DNA of 32,958 nucleotides. Origin: an uncultured Oscillospiraceae bacterium. Lineage in GTDB: Bacteria; Bacillota; Clostridia; Oscillospirales; Oscillospiraceae. Of this stretch, positions 8,278 through 14,717 are shown one piece after another. The notes under the pieces were generated by a model. It made no database searches and had not been told where the DNA came from. It worked only from the letters and a program-made list of their open reading frames with translations. Each line of letters begins with the position of its first letter. The first letter of the stretch is position 1. The DNA lies in the NCBI GenBank assembly GCA_910589085.1, contig CAJUSG010000025.1, positions 1 to 32,958 on the forward strand, in the 5' to 3' direction. A program made the translations under genes and the position numbers.

Positions 8278-8316
8278 ATGAAGCTTTGCATTGTGACCGC
8301 TCCGCGCAAGGTCTGA
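8278..8316 (+). CDS. Candidate 12-aa leader peptide upstream of the MFS exporter
   Basis: ATG at 8278 opens a 12-codon ORF encoding MKLCIVTAPRKV and ends with TGA at 8314-8316. It has a strong SD, AGGAGG at 8264-8269, 8 nt before the ATG, much better than expected for a chance ORF this short. The last codons (8304-8313) form one arm of a long RNA pairing that competes with pairing at the MFS ribosome site. This is the layout of drug-responsive leader peptides in front of resistance genes, where ribosome position on the leader decides expression. The peptide does not match a leader I know, and it lacks a clear R/K-x-R/K macrolide-arrest motif. Confidence 0.6.
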   Translation: MKLCIVTAPRKV

Positions 8317-8428
8317 CCGGGCGAGCTGCGCGGGGCGTTACGCTGTGACTGATTTCGCCCGCCGGACTTTGCGCATCCATTTTCTCCCGCCCAGAAGGAC
8401 GGGAATAAACGGAAAAGGAGCAAAGTCC
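8304..8428 (+). promoter_or_regulatory. Candidate translational attenuator controlling the MFS exporter
   Basis: Three segments can pair in two exclusive ways. Segment 2, GGACTTTGCGC (8364-8374), pairs with segment 1, GCGCAAGGTC (8304-8313), over 10 bp with one G-U. Alternatively it pairs with segment 3, GCAAAGTCC (8420-8428), over 9 perfect bp. Segment 3 starts at the last base of the MFS SD (AAGGAG, 8415-8420) and ends 2 nt before its ATG. Segment 1 lies in the last codons of the leader peptide. GGGCGA (8320-8325) and TCGCCC (8355-8360) can form a further stem between segments 1 and 2. A ribosome covering segment 1 would favour the closed 2:3 form; a free segment 1 would open the RBS. This direction is inference. 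Confidence 0.6.
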
Positions 8429-8430
8429 AC

Positions 8431-9729
8431 ATGAAACATAAAACTTTTTCAGGGGGGCTGCGGCCCTTCCTGGTCCTCTGGTCTACCCAGTCGCTGTCAA
8501 CCCTGGGCAGCTCCATGACCGCCTTTGCCCTGGTGCTGTGGTCCTATCAGGCCCGGGGCTCCGCCCTGACCACCGCCCTGCTGTCGGTGTGCTCCTATGC
8601 CCCCTATGTGGCGATGAGCATCTTTGCCGGAGCCCTCAGCGACCGGTGGGATAAAAAGCGCACCATGCTGGTGTGCGACACCCTGGCCGCCCTGTGTACC
8701 CTCGTGGTGCTGGGGCTGGCGGAGACGGGGGCGCTGAAGCTGGGGCACCTGTATCTGGTCAACGCCCTGTCGGGGCTGATGAATACGGTGCAGCAGCCCG
8801 CCGCCGACGTAGCGGTCACCCTGCTGACCCCGAGGGAGCACTTCCAGCGGGCGGGGGGCCTGCGGTCCCTGTCCTACTCTCTGAACAACATGCTCTCTCC
8901 CGCCCTGGCCACCGGGCTGTACGCCTTCGCCGGCCTGCGGGGGGTGATCCTCTTCGATCTGGCCACCTTCTGCGTGGCCTTCCTCTCCCTGCTGCTCCTC
9001 ATTGACCTGCCGCAGGGGTCCGGCAGGGGGGAGGAGGAACCGGTGCTCCGGTCGGCGCAGACCGGGCTGCGCTACCTGAGGCGGGAGCGGGGCGTGCTGG
9101 ATATTATCCTGTTTCTGGCGGCCATCAACCTGACCGCCTCCATGTACAACGCCGCCCTGCCCGCCCTAGCCCTCACCCGGCCCTGGGGCGGAGAGTATGC
9201 CCTGGGGCTGGTCCAGAGCGTCTGTGGTATGGCGATGCTGGCGGGGAGCCTGGCCGCCTCCCTTCTGCCGGCCCCCAAAAGCCGGGTGCGGGTGATCTGC
9301 AATTGCCTGCTGCTGGCTATGTCTACCGAGAATTTCTGCCTGGCGCTGGGGAAAAATCTGCCCGTCTGGTGTGTGGGAGCCGCCCTGGGCTGGGTGGGAA
9401 TCCCAGTGATGAACGCGAATCTGGATGTTCTGGTCCGTGACAGGGTGCCGGTGGAGCTCCAGGGGCGAGTATACGCCGCCCGGAATACCCTGCAGTTTTT
9501 TACCATCCCGGTGGGCTACCTGCTGGGCGGGCTTCTGGTGGACCAGGTCTTTGAGCCCCTGGCCGCCCGGCTGGGGCCGGAGTCCCTCTGGGTCCTCCTG
9601 TTCGGCACGGGAAAGGGCTCCGGGGCCGCCGGACTTTTTCTGGTTCTGGGCTTCCTGGGAGTGCTCACCTGCCTGATTTTCCGCAGGGACCGGCATATCT
9701 GGGGGCTGGAGGACAAATTTACCTCCTGA
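8431..9729 (+). CDS. MFS drug exporter, DHA3 (macrolide-efflux-like) family
   Basis: A 432-aa polytopic membrane protein with about 12 hydrophobic segments. The loop between helices 2 and 3 carries the MFS signature as GALSDRWDKKRTML. Helix 1 (FLVLWSTQSLSTLGSSMTAF) and the stretch NALSGLMNTVQQPAADVAVTLLTP resemble the DHA3 group, which includes the Mef macrolide exporters, so proton-driven export of a drug or toxic metabolite is likely. The substrate cannot be deduced. The gene follows a leader peptide and RNA hairpins, which fits inducible resistance. The SD AAGGAG is 10 nt from the ATG and is partly covered by the attenuator pairing. nrdR follows on the same strand with its own promoter. 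Confidence 0.85.
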   Translation: MKHKTFSGGLRPFLVLWSTQSLSTLGSSMTAFALVLWSYQARGSALTTALLSVCSYAPYVAMSIFAGALSDRWDKKRTMLVCDTLAALCTLVVLGLAETGALKLGHLYLVNALSGLMNTVQQPAADVAVTLLTPREHFQRAGGLRSLSYSLNNMLSPALATGLYAFAGLRGVILFDLATFCVAFLSLLLLIDLPQGSGRGEEEPVLRSAQTGLRYLRRERGVLDIILFLAAINLTASMYNAALPALALTRPWGGEYALGLVQSVCGMAMLAGSLAASLLPAPKSRVRVICNCLLLAMSTENFCLALGKNLPVWCVGAALGWVGIPVMNANLDVLVRDRVPVELQGRVYAARNTLQFFTIPVGYLLGGLLVDQVFEPLAARLGPESLWVLLFGTGKGSGAAGLFLVLGFLGVLTCLIFRRDRHIWGLEDKFTS

Positions 9730-9744
9730 ATTTTGTTAAGGTAC

Positions 9745-9774
9745 TTGTGTGCCTCCTGCATATTGTGGTATAAT
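9745..9774 (+). promoter_or_regulatory. SigA-type promoter of nrdR
   Basis: TTGTGT (9745-9750) and a perfect TATAAT (9769-9774) are spaced 18 bp apart. The -10 is preceded by TGTGG, a poor extended -10. Transcription should start near 9781, about 35 nt before the nrdR ATG. Confidence 0.75.
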
Positions 9775-9783
9775 GACCACAAT
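9762..9783. promoter_or_regulatory. Palindromic operator-like site over the nrdR -10 element
   Basis: ATTGTGGT (9762-9769) and ACCACAAT (9776-9783) form a perfect 8-bp inverted repeat with a 6-bp centre (ATAATG) that contains most of the -10 box. A dimeric protein bound here would block RNA polymerase. It does not fit the NrdR-box pattern I know, so the regulator is unknown. Confidence 0.5.
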
Positions 9784-9814
9784 GTCGCCCCAAATACAAC
9801 AGGAGGTATGTGTC

Positions 9815-10270
9815 ATGAAATGTCCTTACTGTGCTTTTTTGGAGAGCAAGGTCGTGGATTCCCGCCCCGCAGACGAGGGGGCCAGCATCCGCCGCCGCCG
9901 TGAGTGCCTGTCCTGCCACAAGCGCTTTACCACCTATGAGACGATGGAGAGTCTGCCCCTGATGGTAGTCAAGAAGGATGGCAGCCGCCAGAGCTTCGAC
10001 CGGAGCAAGGTGATGGGCGGCGTTATCCGGGCCTGTGAGAAGCGCCCCGTCTCTTACCAGGACATGGAGGGGCTGGTGGCGGAGATCGAACAGGTTTTGC
10101 AGAATCAGATGGAGCGGGAGATCAGCTCGGCCCAGATTGGTGAGCTGGTCATGGACCGGCTGAAAAAGCTGGATGAGGTGGCCTATGTCCGTTTTGCCTC
10201 GGTCTACCGCCAGTTCAAGGACATCAACACCTTTATGACCGAGCTGAACAAGCTGCTGGAGGATAAATAG
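9815..10270 (+). CDS. nrdR: Transcriptional regulator NrdR
   Basis: A 151-aa repressor of ribonucleotide reductase genes that senses ATP/dATP. The N-terminal zinc ribbon has C3, C6, C31 and C34 (MKCPYC and CLSCHKRFTTYE), followed by the ATP-cone domain (about 49-139) starting LMVVKKDGSRQSFDRSKV. The length matches the family. The ATG at 9815 follows SD AGGAGG at 9801-9806 with 8 nt spacing and gives the typical N-terminus; the same frame is open upstream but without a ribosome site. It has its own promoter and a hairpin after its stop. No nrd operon lies in the window. Confidence 0.97.
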   Translation: MKCPYCAFLESKVVDSRPADEGASIRRRRECLSCHKRFTTYETMESLPLMVVKKDGSRQSFDRSKVMGGVIRACEKRPVSYQDMEGLVAEIEQVLQNQMEREISSAQIGELVMDRLKKLDEVAYVRFASVYRQFKDINTFMTELNKLLEDK

Positions 10271-10275
10271 AAGGA

Positions 10276-10301
10276 GGGCGCCCCGCTCATGCGGGGCGCC
10301 C
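10276..10301. terminator. Strong GC hairpin between convergent nrdR and gluQ
   Basis: A perfect 11-bp stem GGGCGCCCCGC (10276-10286) / GCGGGGCGCCC (10291-10301) with loop TCAT. On the plus strand it is followed by GGTTTCTT, a weak U-tract. It lies 7 bp before the end of gluQ and probably serves both genes. Confidence 0.7.
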
Positions 10302-10307
10302 GGTTTC

Positions 10308-11216
10308 TTAACAGTCCGGTTCCCACACCAGGTCCTCCCGGGGCAACTTTTCCCAGGAAAAGAGGGGGATCAGCTCCCGGGGCGTGACCGCCTCGGGCCG
10401 GTCGATGAGGCGGGCGGCATAGGCCAGCCGGCCCACCAGCTCCGGGGCGGTGTGCCGCTCCTGGAGCCGGCCCAGCTCCAGGTCCCGGTCCCGCTTGGCT
10501 AGGCGGCGGCCGTCGGGGGCCAGCAGGAGGGGCAGGTGGCCGTGGTCCGGATGGGGCAGGCCCAGCTGTTCCTGGAGCCAGAGCTGCCGGGGGGTGGAGG
10601 ACAGCAGGTCGCTCCCCCGGACCACCTGGGTCACGCCCATGGCACCGTCATCCACCACCACGGCCAGCTGGTAGGCAAATACCCCGTCGGACCGGCGGAG
10701 GATGAAGTCGCCGCAGTCCCGGGCCAGATTCTCCCGATACTCCCCCTGGAGCAGGTCGGTGAAGGATACCTCTTGCTCCGGAACCCGCACCCGCCAGGCG
10801 GGACGGCGTTGGGCGGACAGCTCCTCCCGCTCCGCCCGGGACAGACGCCCGCACCGGCCGCTGTACACCGCCGCCCCGTCGGACCGGTGGGGCGCGGAGG
10901 CGGCCAGCCGCTCGGCCCGGGTGCAGAAGCAGGGGTAGAGCAGCCCCTTCGCCTCCAGCTCCCGGAAGGCCTGGGCGTAGATGTCCGTCCGGCGGCTCTG
11001 ATACACCGGCCCGCCGTCCCAGTCCAGCCCCAGCCACTCCAGGTCCCGCATGACCTGGTCACAGTACCCCTGGCTGCACCGGTCCGGGTCCAGGTCCTCC
11101 AGCCGCAGGACCATCCGGCCCCCCGCGCTCCGGGCGGACAGCCAGGCCAACAGGCAGGACCACAGGTTGCCCATGTGCATCCGCCCGCTGGGACTGGGGG
11201 CAAAACGGCCTGTCAT
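10308..11216 (-). CDS. gluQ: Glutamyl-Q tRNA(Asp) synthetase (GluQRS)
   Basis: A 302-aa paralogue of the catalytic half of glutamyl-tRNA synthetase that attaches glutamate to queuosine at the wobble base of tRNA-Asp. The start MTGRFAPSPSGRMHMGN contains the class I HIGH-like motif (HMGN), and LAKRDRD is the KMSKS equivalent. Acceptor-binding LRLEDLDPDR and the zinc region YPCFCTRAER with a later Cys in YSGRC are present. The anticodon-binding domain is missing, as expected. The ATG at 11216 follows SD GGAGGAG and overlaps the upstream gene's TGA as ATGA. The frame is open farther upstream, but those residues are not family-like. A GC hairpin lies just beyond its stop. Confidence 0.93.
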   Translation of the reverse strand: MTGRFAPSPSGRMHMGNLWSCLLAWLSARSAGGRMVLRLEDLDPDRCSQGYCDQVMRDLEWLGLDWDGGPVYQSRRTDIYAQAFRELEAKGLLYPCFCTRAERLAASAPHRSDGAAVYSGRCGRLSRAEREELSAQRRPAWRVRVPEQEVSFTDLLQGEYRENLARDCGDFILRRSDGVFAYQLAVVVDDGAMGVTQVVRGSDLLSSTPRQLWLQEQLGLPHPDHGHLPLLLAPDGRRLAKRDRDLELGRLQERHTAPELVGRLAYAARLIDRPEAVTPRELIPLFSWEKLPREDLVWEPDC

Positions 11217-11431
11217 GGCTGCTCCTCCGTGCCATAATCGATCACAACCCGCCTGCATCCGCCGCAGTGCCACGCCGCAACCCGACGGCGGAAGAACCCT
11301 TTTCTCATGATTGCAATGTCCCCATCCCGCAGGCCAAGCCCTAAGCTGCGGGGCTGCCGGGTGAAAAATATCCAGCCCTTACTCTGAACAGCCCCTACTT
11401 CCATCTCCTGATTGCACCAGGGACATAACAT
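11213..11431 (-). CDS. Small zinc-ribbon protein, PF20097/DUF6487-like
   Basis: A 72-aa protein with two CxxC pairs (MLCPWCNQEM at the N-terminus and WHCGGCRRVVIDY near the C-terminus) that should bind one zinc ion. The middle, VQSKGWIFFTRQPRSLGL, fits the PF20097 family of small zinc-ribbon proteins of unknown function. ATG 11431 is chosen over GTG 11434 because SD AGGAGG sits 7 nt before it; it overlaps the upstream gene's stop as TGATG. Its own stop overlaps the gluQ start, so the zincin, this gene and gluQ form a tightly coupled set. The family call is from memory and moderately sure. Confidence 0.78.
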   Translation of the reverse strand: MLCPWCNQEMEVGAVQSKGWIFFTRQPRSLGLGLRDGDIAIMRKGFFRRRVAAWHCGGCRRVVIDYGTEEQP

Positions 11432-11814
11432 CACAGTTCCTCCTCTCTGTATTCCGCCAGCGCCTGCCGCAAAAACTCCATATCCTTGTCGTCCAGGGCA
11501 TGGAGGCCGGCGGTCTCCTCCAGGTGGTGGGTGAACTCGTGGGCTACGGTGGCAAAAATCTCGTCCTTCCAGCCCTCCTCATCCTTCCAGGAGAACAGGG
11601 CGGCGAAGGAACCGTAGTAGAGCAGAATGTACCGGCCCAGCAGATCGTGGACGTACTCGCCCATGATATACATCTCACCTGGGGGAAAATCCGGGTCGGT
11701 GAGGGCCTCCTCCTCCAGCTGGATGCCGCCGTCCAGGTCCTCAAAAAAGGCCTCCGGGAACCGGGCCGCAATCTCCTCCAGCCAGTCGCCCATCTGGTCG
11801 TAGGTGGGGGTCAT
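11431..11814 (-). CDS. Metallopeptidase-like protein (zincin, PF06262/DUF1025)
   Basis: A 127-aa protein with the zinc-protease motif HEFTHH (HExxH) in VAHEFTHHLEETAGL near the C-terminus. The N-terminal part, WLEEIAARFPEAFFEDLDGGI, and the stretch MYIMGEYVHDLLGRYILLYYGSF are typical of the short DUF1025 zincins, a family with unknown substrate and often unproven activity. ATG 11814 is preferred over GTG 11820 because SD GGAGG then has 7 nt spacing. It is the first gene of a leftward coupled group with the zinc-ribbon gene and gluQ. No signal peptide is present. Confidence 0.85.
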   Translation of the reverse strand: MTPTYDQMGDWLEEIAARFPEAFFEDLDGGIQLEEEALTDPDFPPGEMYIMGEYVHDLLGRYILLYYGSFAALFSWKDEEGWKDEIFATVAHEFTHHLEETAGLHALDDKDMEFLRQALAEYREEEL

Positions 11815-11835
11815 ATTCACACCTCCGTTGCTTTT

Positions 11836-11900
11836 TGTAGGGCGTGACGACTCGGCACGCCAGTCCCGAACCCAAACGGCGCGCCGGGTGGCCGCGCCCT
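11836..11900. repeat. Interspersed REP/MITE-like repeat, copy A
   Basis: The segment begins TGTAGGGCG and contains GACGACTCGGC, GGCGCGCCGGG and ends near CGCGCCCT. The same blocks in the same order occur at 25137-25217. It sits between two leftward genes and is shorter than the other copy, with the right terminal repeat decayed (CGCGCCCTGTGG instead of CGCGCCCTACA). Confidence 0.7.
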
Positions 11901-11904
11901 GTGG

Positions 11905-13119
11905 TTACGGGCTCAAATCCGCCTTTCTTCTCAGCAGGGACAGGGGCGGCACCGGTTGGGGCAGCCTCATGCGGAAGACCATCTGGGGGTGGCGCACCTC
12001 CTCCAGAGGGAGGCCGTCCCCGTCCCACAGGGCCTCCACCGTGAGGGCCTGGGGCCGCACGCCGGGGCCCACCAGCTCCAGGGATTGTCCTACCCCGAAC
12101 TTGTTGTTCAGGGTGAGGACGGCGTTTCCGTCCCCGTCGCAGGACTGCACCTTGGCCACGATCTGCCAGTCCCGGACATACCGGGCATCTTGGGTAAACT
12201 GCCCCGGCTGGCCGTAGAAGAAGCCGGTGGAGTAGTGCCGGTGGCTGATGTGCTCCACCTCGTCCCGCCACACCGGGTCCAGGGGGAGCCCCTCCGCCGC
12301 CGCGTCCACGGCGTGGCGGTATGCCCCGGTGACGACGGCGGCGTAGTAGGCGGACTTGGCCCGCCCCTCCAGCTTGATGGAGTCCACCCCGGCCTCCGCC
12401 AGCTCGGCCACGTGGTCGATCATGCACATGTCCCGGGAGTTCATAATGTAGGTCTCCCCATTCTCCTCGTAGACCGGGAAGTACTCCCCGGGCCGCTTCT
12501 CCTCCATCAGGGCGTACTGGTAGCGGCAGGGCTGGGCGCAGGCCCCCCGGTTGGAGTCCCGGCCTGTCATATAGTTGGACAGCAGGCACCGCCCCGAGTA
12601 GCTGACGCACATGGCCCCGTGGGCGAAAACCTCAATCTCCAGCTCGGGAGGCGTTTTGGCCCGAATCTCCCGGATCTCCTCCAGCGACAGCTCCCGGGCC
12701 AGAATCACCCGCCCGGCCCCCAAGTCGTGCCAGGCCCGGGCGGCCTGGTAGTTGACAATGCTGGCCTGGGTGGAGATGTGGCACTGGACATGGGGGGCGT
12801 ACCGCTTCGCCAGGGCCAGTACCCCCACGTCGGCCAGGATGATCGCGTCCACCCCCAGCGCTTCCAGATATTCCAGCCACTGGGGCAGGCGGGCGATCTC
12901 ATCGTTCCGGGGCATGGTGTTGCAGGTGACGTGGACCCGCACCCCGTTGGTCTGGCACAGCTCCATTGCCCGCTTCAGCGCTTCGGGGGAGAAGTTGCCG
13001 GCGAAGGAGCGCATACCGAAGGCGTTCCCCGCCAGATAGACGGCGTCCGCCCCATAGGCCACCGCCATTTCCAGCCGCTCCATGTCCCCCGCGGGGGCCA
13101 GCAGCTCCATCTTTTTCAT
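11905..13119 (-). CDS. U32 family peptidase, TrhP2/YrrO-like tRNA hydroxylation protein
   Basis: A 404-aa protein with the U32 N-terminus MELLAPAGDMERLEMAVAYG, ADAVYLAG, and the family core EVFAHGAMCVSYSGRC followed by SNYMTGRDSNRGACAQPCRY, whose cysteines probably bind an iron-sulfur cluster. U32 proteins of this size (YrrO/TrhP2 in Bacillus, TrhP in E. coli) are required for prephenate-dependent 5-hydroxylation of wobble uridine in tRNA; collagenase-type U32 members are an alternative. The gene lies just downstream of mltG, matching the Bacillus order yrrL (mltG) ... yrrO, which supports the tRNA role. A hairpin with a U-tract lies between the two genes, right before the SD AAGGAG. Confidence 0.87.
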   Translation of the reverse strand: MKKMELLAPAGDMERLEMAVAYGADAVYLAGNAFGMRSFAGNFSPEALKRAMELCQTNGVRVHVTCNTMPRNDEIARLPQWLEYLEALGVDAIILADVGVLALAKRYAPHVQCHISTQASIVNYQAARAWHDLGAGRVILARELSLEEIREIRAKTPPELEIEVFAHGAMCVSYSGRCLLSNYMTGRDSNRGACAQPCRYQYALMEEKRPGEYFPVYEENGETYIMNSRDMCMIDHVAELAEAGVDSIKLEGRAKSAYYAAVVTGAYRHAVDAAAEGLPLDPVWRDEVEHISHRHYSTGFFYGQPGQFTQDARYVRDWQIVAKVQSCDGDGNAVLTLNNKFGVGQSLELVGPGVRPQALTVEALWDGDGLPLEEVRHPQMVFRMRLPQPVPPLSLLRRKADLSP

Positions 13120-13136
13120 GCCTGTCTCTCCTTAAA

Positions 13137-13165
13137 AATATCCACCGGCAATGCCGGTGGATATT
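13137..13165 (-). terminator. Hairpin with U-tract between mltG and the U32 gene
   Basis: AATATCCACCGGC (13137-13149) and GCCGGTGGATATT (13153-13165) form a perfect 13-bp stem with a 3-nt loop, starting 3 bp after the mltG stop. On the minus strand it is followed by TTTAAGGAG, so the short U-tract runs straight into the SD of the U32 gene. It may terminate or reduce read-through. Confidence 0.75.
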
Positions 13166-13167
13166 GG

Positions 13168-14343
13168 TCATTTTTGATACCGCTCCTGGCTGGCGATAAA
13201 GTTCTGAAGCTGATCGTAGGTGCGGAAGAAGTGGTGGTTGTCGTCGTCCCCCAGGGCGTAGTAGTAATTTTTGCTGTCTGCCGGGTTCAGGGCGGCTACC
13301 ACGGATTCCAGGCCCGGGTTGGCAATGGGGCCGGCCGGCAGGCCCTTGTACAGGTAGGTGTTGTAGGGGGAGTCGATGGCCTTGTCCGCCTCGGTGGGCT
13401 CCTTGCCGCCGTTGATATAGACCAGGGTGGCGTCGATTTGGAGGAAGCCCATGGTGCCGCCGTCCTGGTTGCTCAGGCGGTTGTAGATGACGGAGGCGAT
13501 GTCCGTCCGGTCCTCTCCGGTGGTCTCGCGCTCGATCATGGAGGCGATGGTGAGGATCTCCCGGAGGGAGTAGCCCGAGGCCTCTACCTGGGCGGCCATG
13601 CTGTCGTTGATGACCTGGCTGTCGAAGTAGACCAGCAGCTTGTTCAGGGCGTAGACCGGGTCGTGATTGGTGTAAAAGTCATAGGTGGCGGGCATCAGAT
13701 AGCCCTCCAGCCGGCGGTAGTCCCCCAGGGGGATGTCCTGGAGAAAATCGAAGGCATAGTCGTGGTTGGCGGCGGCCTCCCGCAGCTCCTCCACGGTGGA
13801 TACGCCATTTTCCTCCAGAAGGGCGAAGATTTGATCGTTGGTATAGCCCTCCGGGATGCTCACCCGCACCTGGGCCCGGTTGGCGGAGTTGGCCCGCATA
13901 CCGGACAGCAGCGCCCGGTAGTCCATGTCGGTGGTCAGGATATAGGTGCCGGGGGACACCTTCTCCTTACCGTGAGTGAAGGAGGCGAAGATGTGGAAGA
14001 GCAGCTTGTATTCGATGAGGCCCTCGTCCTTCAGCCGGTCCGCCACGTCGTCAAATTTCTCCTCTGTGGTGACCGTGAAGGTGACCTCCTTATACTCCTT
14101 GTTCAGGGCGAGCACATCTCCGGCGCACATCCAGCCGATACAGGCCAGCAGAACGGATATGCCGATGACCGCCGTCACATACAGCAGCACCAGGGCGGCG
14201 GTGCGTCCGGCGGAGCGCTTCCTTTTTCTGGGACGCCGGGGGGCGTCCTGCTCCGCCCGTGAGCTGCGGCCCGACGGATGGGCGCTGCGCTCTCCGTGGG
14301 CGGAGCGGCGGTCTCTGGACTCGTGGTAATTATCCTGCGGCAT
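13168..14343 (-). CDS. mltG: Endolytic transglycosylase MltG
   Basis: A 391-aa membrane protein that cuts nascent glycan strands and so limits their length. The N-terminus is long, basic and low-complexity (residues 1-45, RRPRKRKRSAG), followed by one membrane helix (TAALVLLYVTAVIGISVLLACI). The YceG fold follows, with SIPEGYTNDQIFALLEENG, the catalytic Glu region ILTIASMIERETTG, YNRL, and the signature SPYNTYLYKGLPAGPIANPG near the end. The length fits the family. It lies upstream of the U32 gene as in Bacillus. Confidence 0.95.
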   Translation of the reverse strand: MPQDNYHESRDRRSAHGERSAHPSGRSSRAEQDAPRRPRKRKRSAGRTAALVLLYVTAVIGISVLLACIGWMCAGDVLALNKEYKEVTFTVTTEEKFDDVADRLKDEGLIEYKLLFHIFASFTHGKEKVSPGTYILTTDMDYRALLSGMRANSANRAQVRVSIPEGYTNDQIFALLEENGVSTVEELREAAANHDYAFDFLQDIPLGDYRRLEGYLMPATYDFYTNHDPVYALNKLLVYFDSQVINDSMAAQVEASGYSLREILTIASMIERETTGEDRTDIASVIYNRLSNQDGGTMGFLQIDATLVYINGGKEPTEADKAIDSPYNTYLYKGLPAGPIANPGLESVVAALNPADSKNYYYALGDDDNHHFFRTYDQLQNFIASQERYQK

Positions 14344-14382
14344 TCAGGTCAGCTCCTAACAAATTTTTCCCGCACCCCTGTC

Positions 14383-14410
14383 ACCCGGGACAAGGAGGCG
14401 CCATAGAATG
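14383..14410 (+). promoter_or_regulatory. Possible sporulation sigma factor promoter (SigK/SigE-like)
   Basis: An AC at 14383-14384 is followed by 17 bp and CATAGAATG (14402-14410), close to the SigK pattern AC-N17-CATAnnnTA with one mismatch. No SigA-type promoter is obvious in the 117 bp before the Cys-rich gene. This rests on a short degenerate consensus and is weak. Confidence 0.25.
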
Positions 14411-14460
14411 GTACAGAATGCGGGGACGGTGTCCCGGCAAATCAAGTGAGGTGAAATGTT

Positions 14461-14646
14461 ATGTTCTGTGGAAACAACGGTTGGGGCGGCAACAGCGGGC
14501 TGTGGATTATCATTCTGATTATCATCCTGTTCGGCTGGGGCGGCAACGGCAACAACTGCGGCTGCAACAACGGCTGCGGCTGCAACAACAACTGTGGCTG
14601 CGGCTGCGGCAACGACTGCGGCTGTGACAACGACTGCGGCTGCTGA
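14461..14646 (+). CDS. Small Cys/Gly/Asn-rich membrane protein
   Basis: A 61-aa protein with three parts: a polar start (MFCGNNGWGGNSG), a membrane-like hydrophobic core LWIIILIIILFGW, and a tail made almost only of Cys, Gly, Asn and Asp in CG/CN pairs (NNCGCNNGCGC and similar). The tail has 13 cysteines. Such proteins are common in clostridia and sometimes named chorion-class high-cysteine proteins; the hydrophobic core also recalls YjcZ-type sporulation proteins. The function is unknown; metal binding, disulfide cross-linking or a spore-surface role are possible. The SD AGGTGA lies 7 nt before ATG. It stands alone, facing rightward among leftward genes, and ends in a clear terminator. Confidence 0.8.
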   Translation: MFCGNNGWGGNSGLWIIILIIILFGWGGNGNNCGCNNGCGCNNNCGCGCGNDCGCDNDCGC

Positions 14647-14668
14647 GCAGGCTACACATCCGGAAGGG

Positions 14669-14694
14669 GCGGGAGAGGAATCTCCCGCTTTTTT
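14669..14694 (+). terminator. Intrinsic terminator of the Cys-rich gene
   Basis: A perfect 8-bp stem GCGGGAGA (14669-14676) / TCTCCCGC (14681-14688) with GGAA tetraloop is followed by six T. It lies 22 bp past the stop codon. Confidence 0.9.
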
Positions 14695-14717
14695 CCGGCC
14701 GTGCAGGGGACAGGCTG

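Noticed and set aside
9745..9783. The nrdR palindrome as a canonical NrdR box
   Set aside because: The arms and spacing do not match the 16-bp NrdR box pattern I know, so only an unknown operator is claimed.
11956..14262. A 768-codon open frame on the plus strand
   Set aside because: It is antisense to the U32 and mltG genes, which have full family motifs. The frame is open because of GC-rich codon bias and its translation is low-complexity Gly/His/Gln/Val.
14546..14643. Tandem DNA repeat or CRISPR-like array at the AAC/TGC/GGC triplets
   Set aside because: The repetition follows codons for Asn, Cys and Gly in the small Cys-rich protein and has no spacer pattern. No CRISPR array was seen elsewhere.
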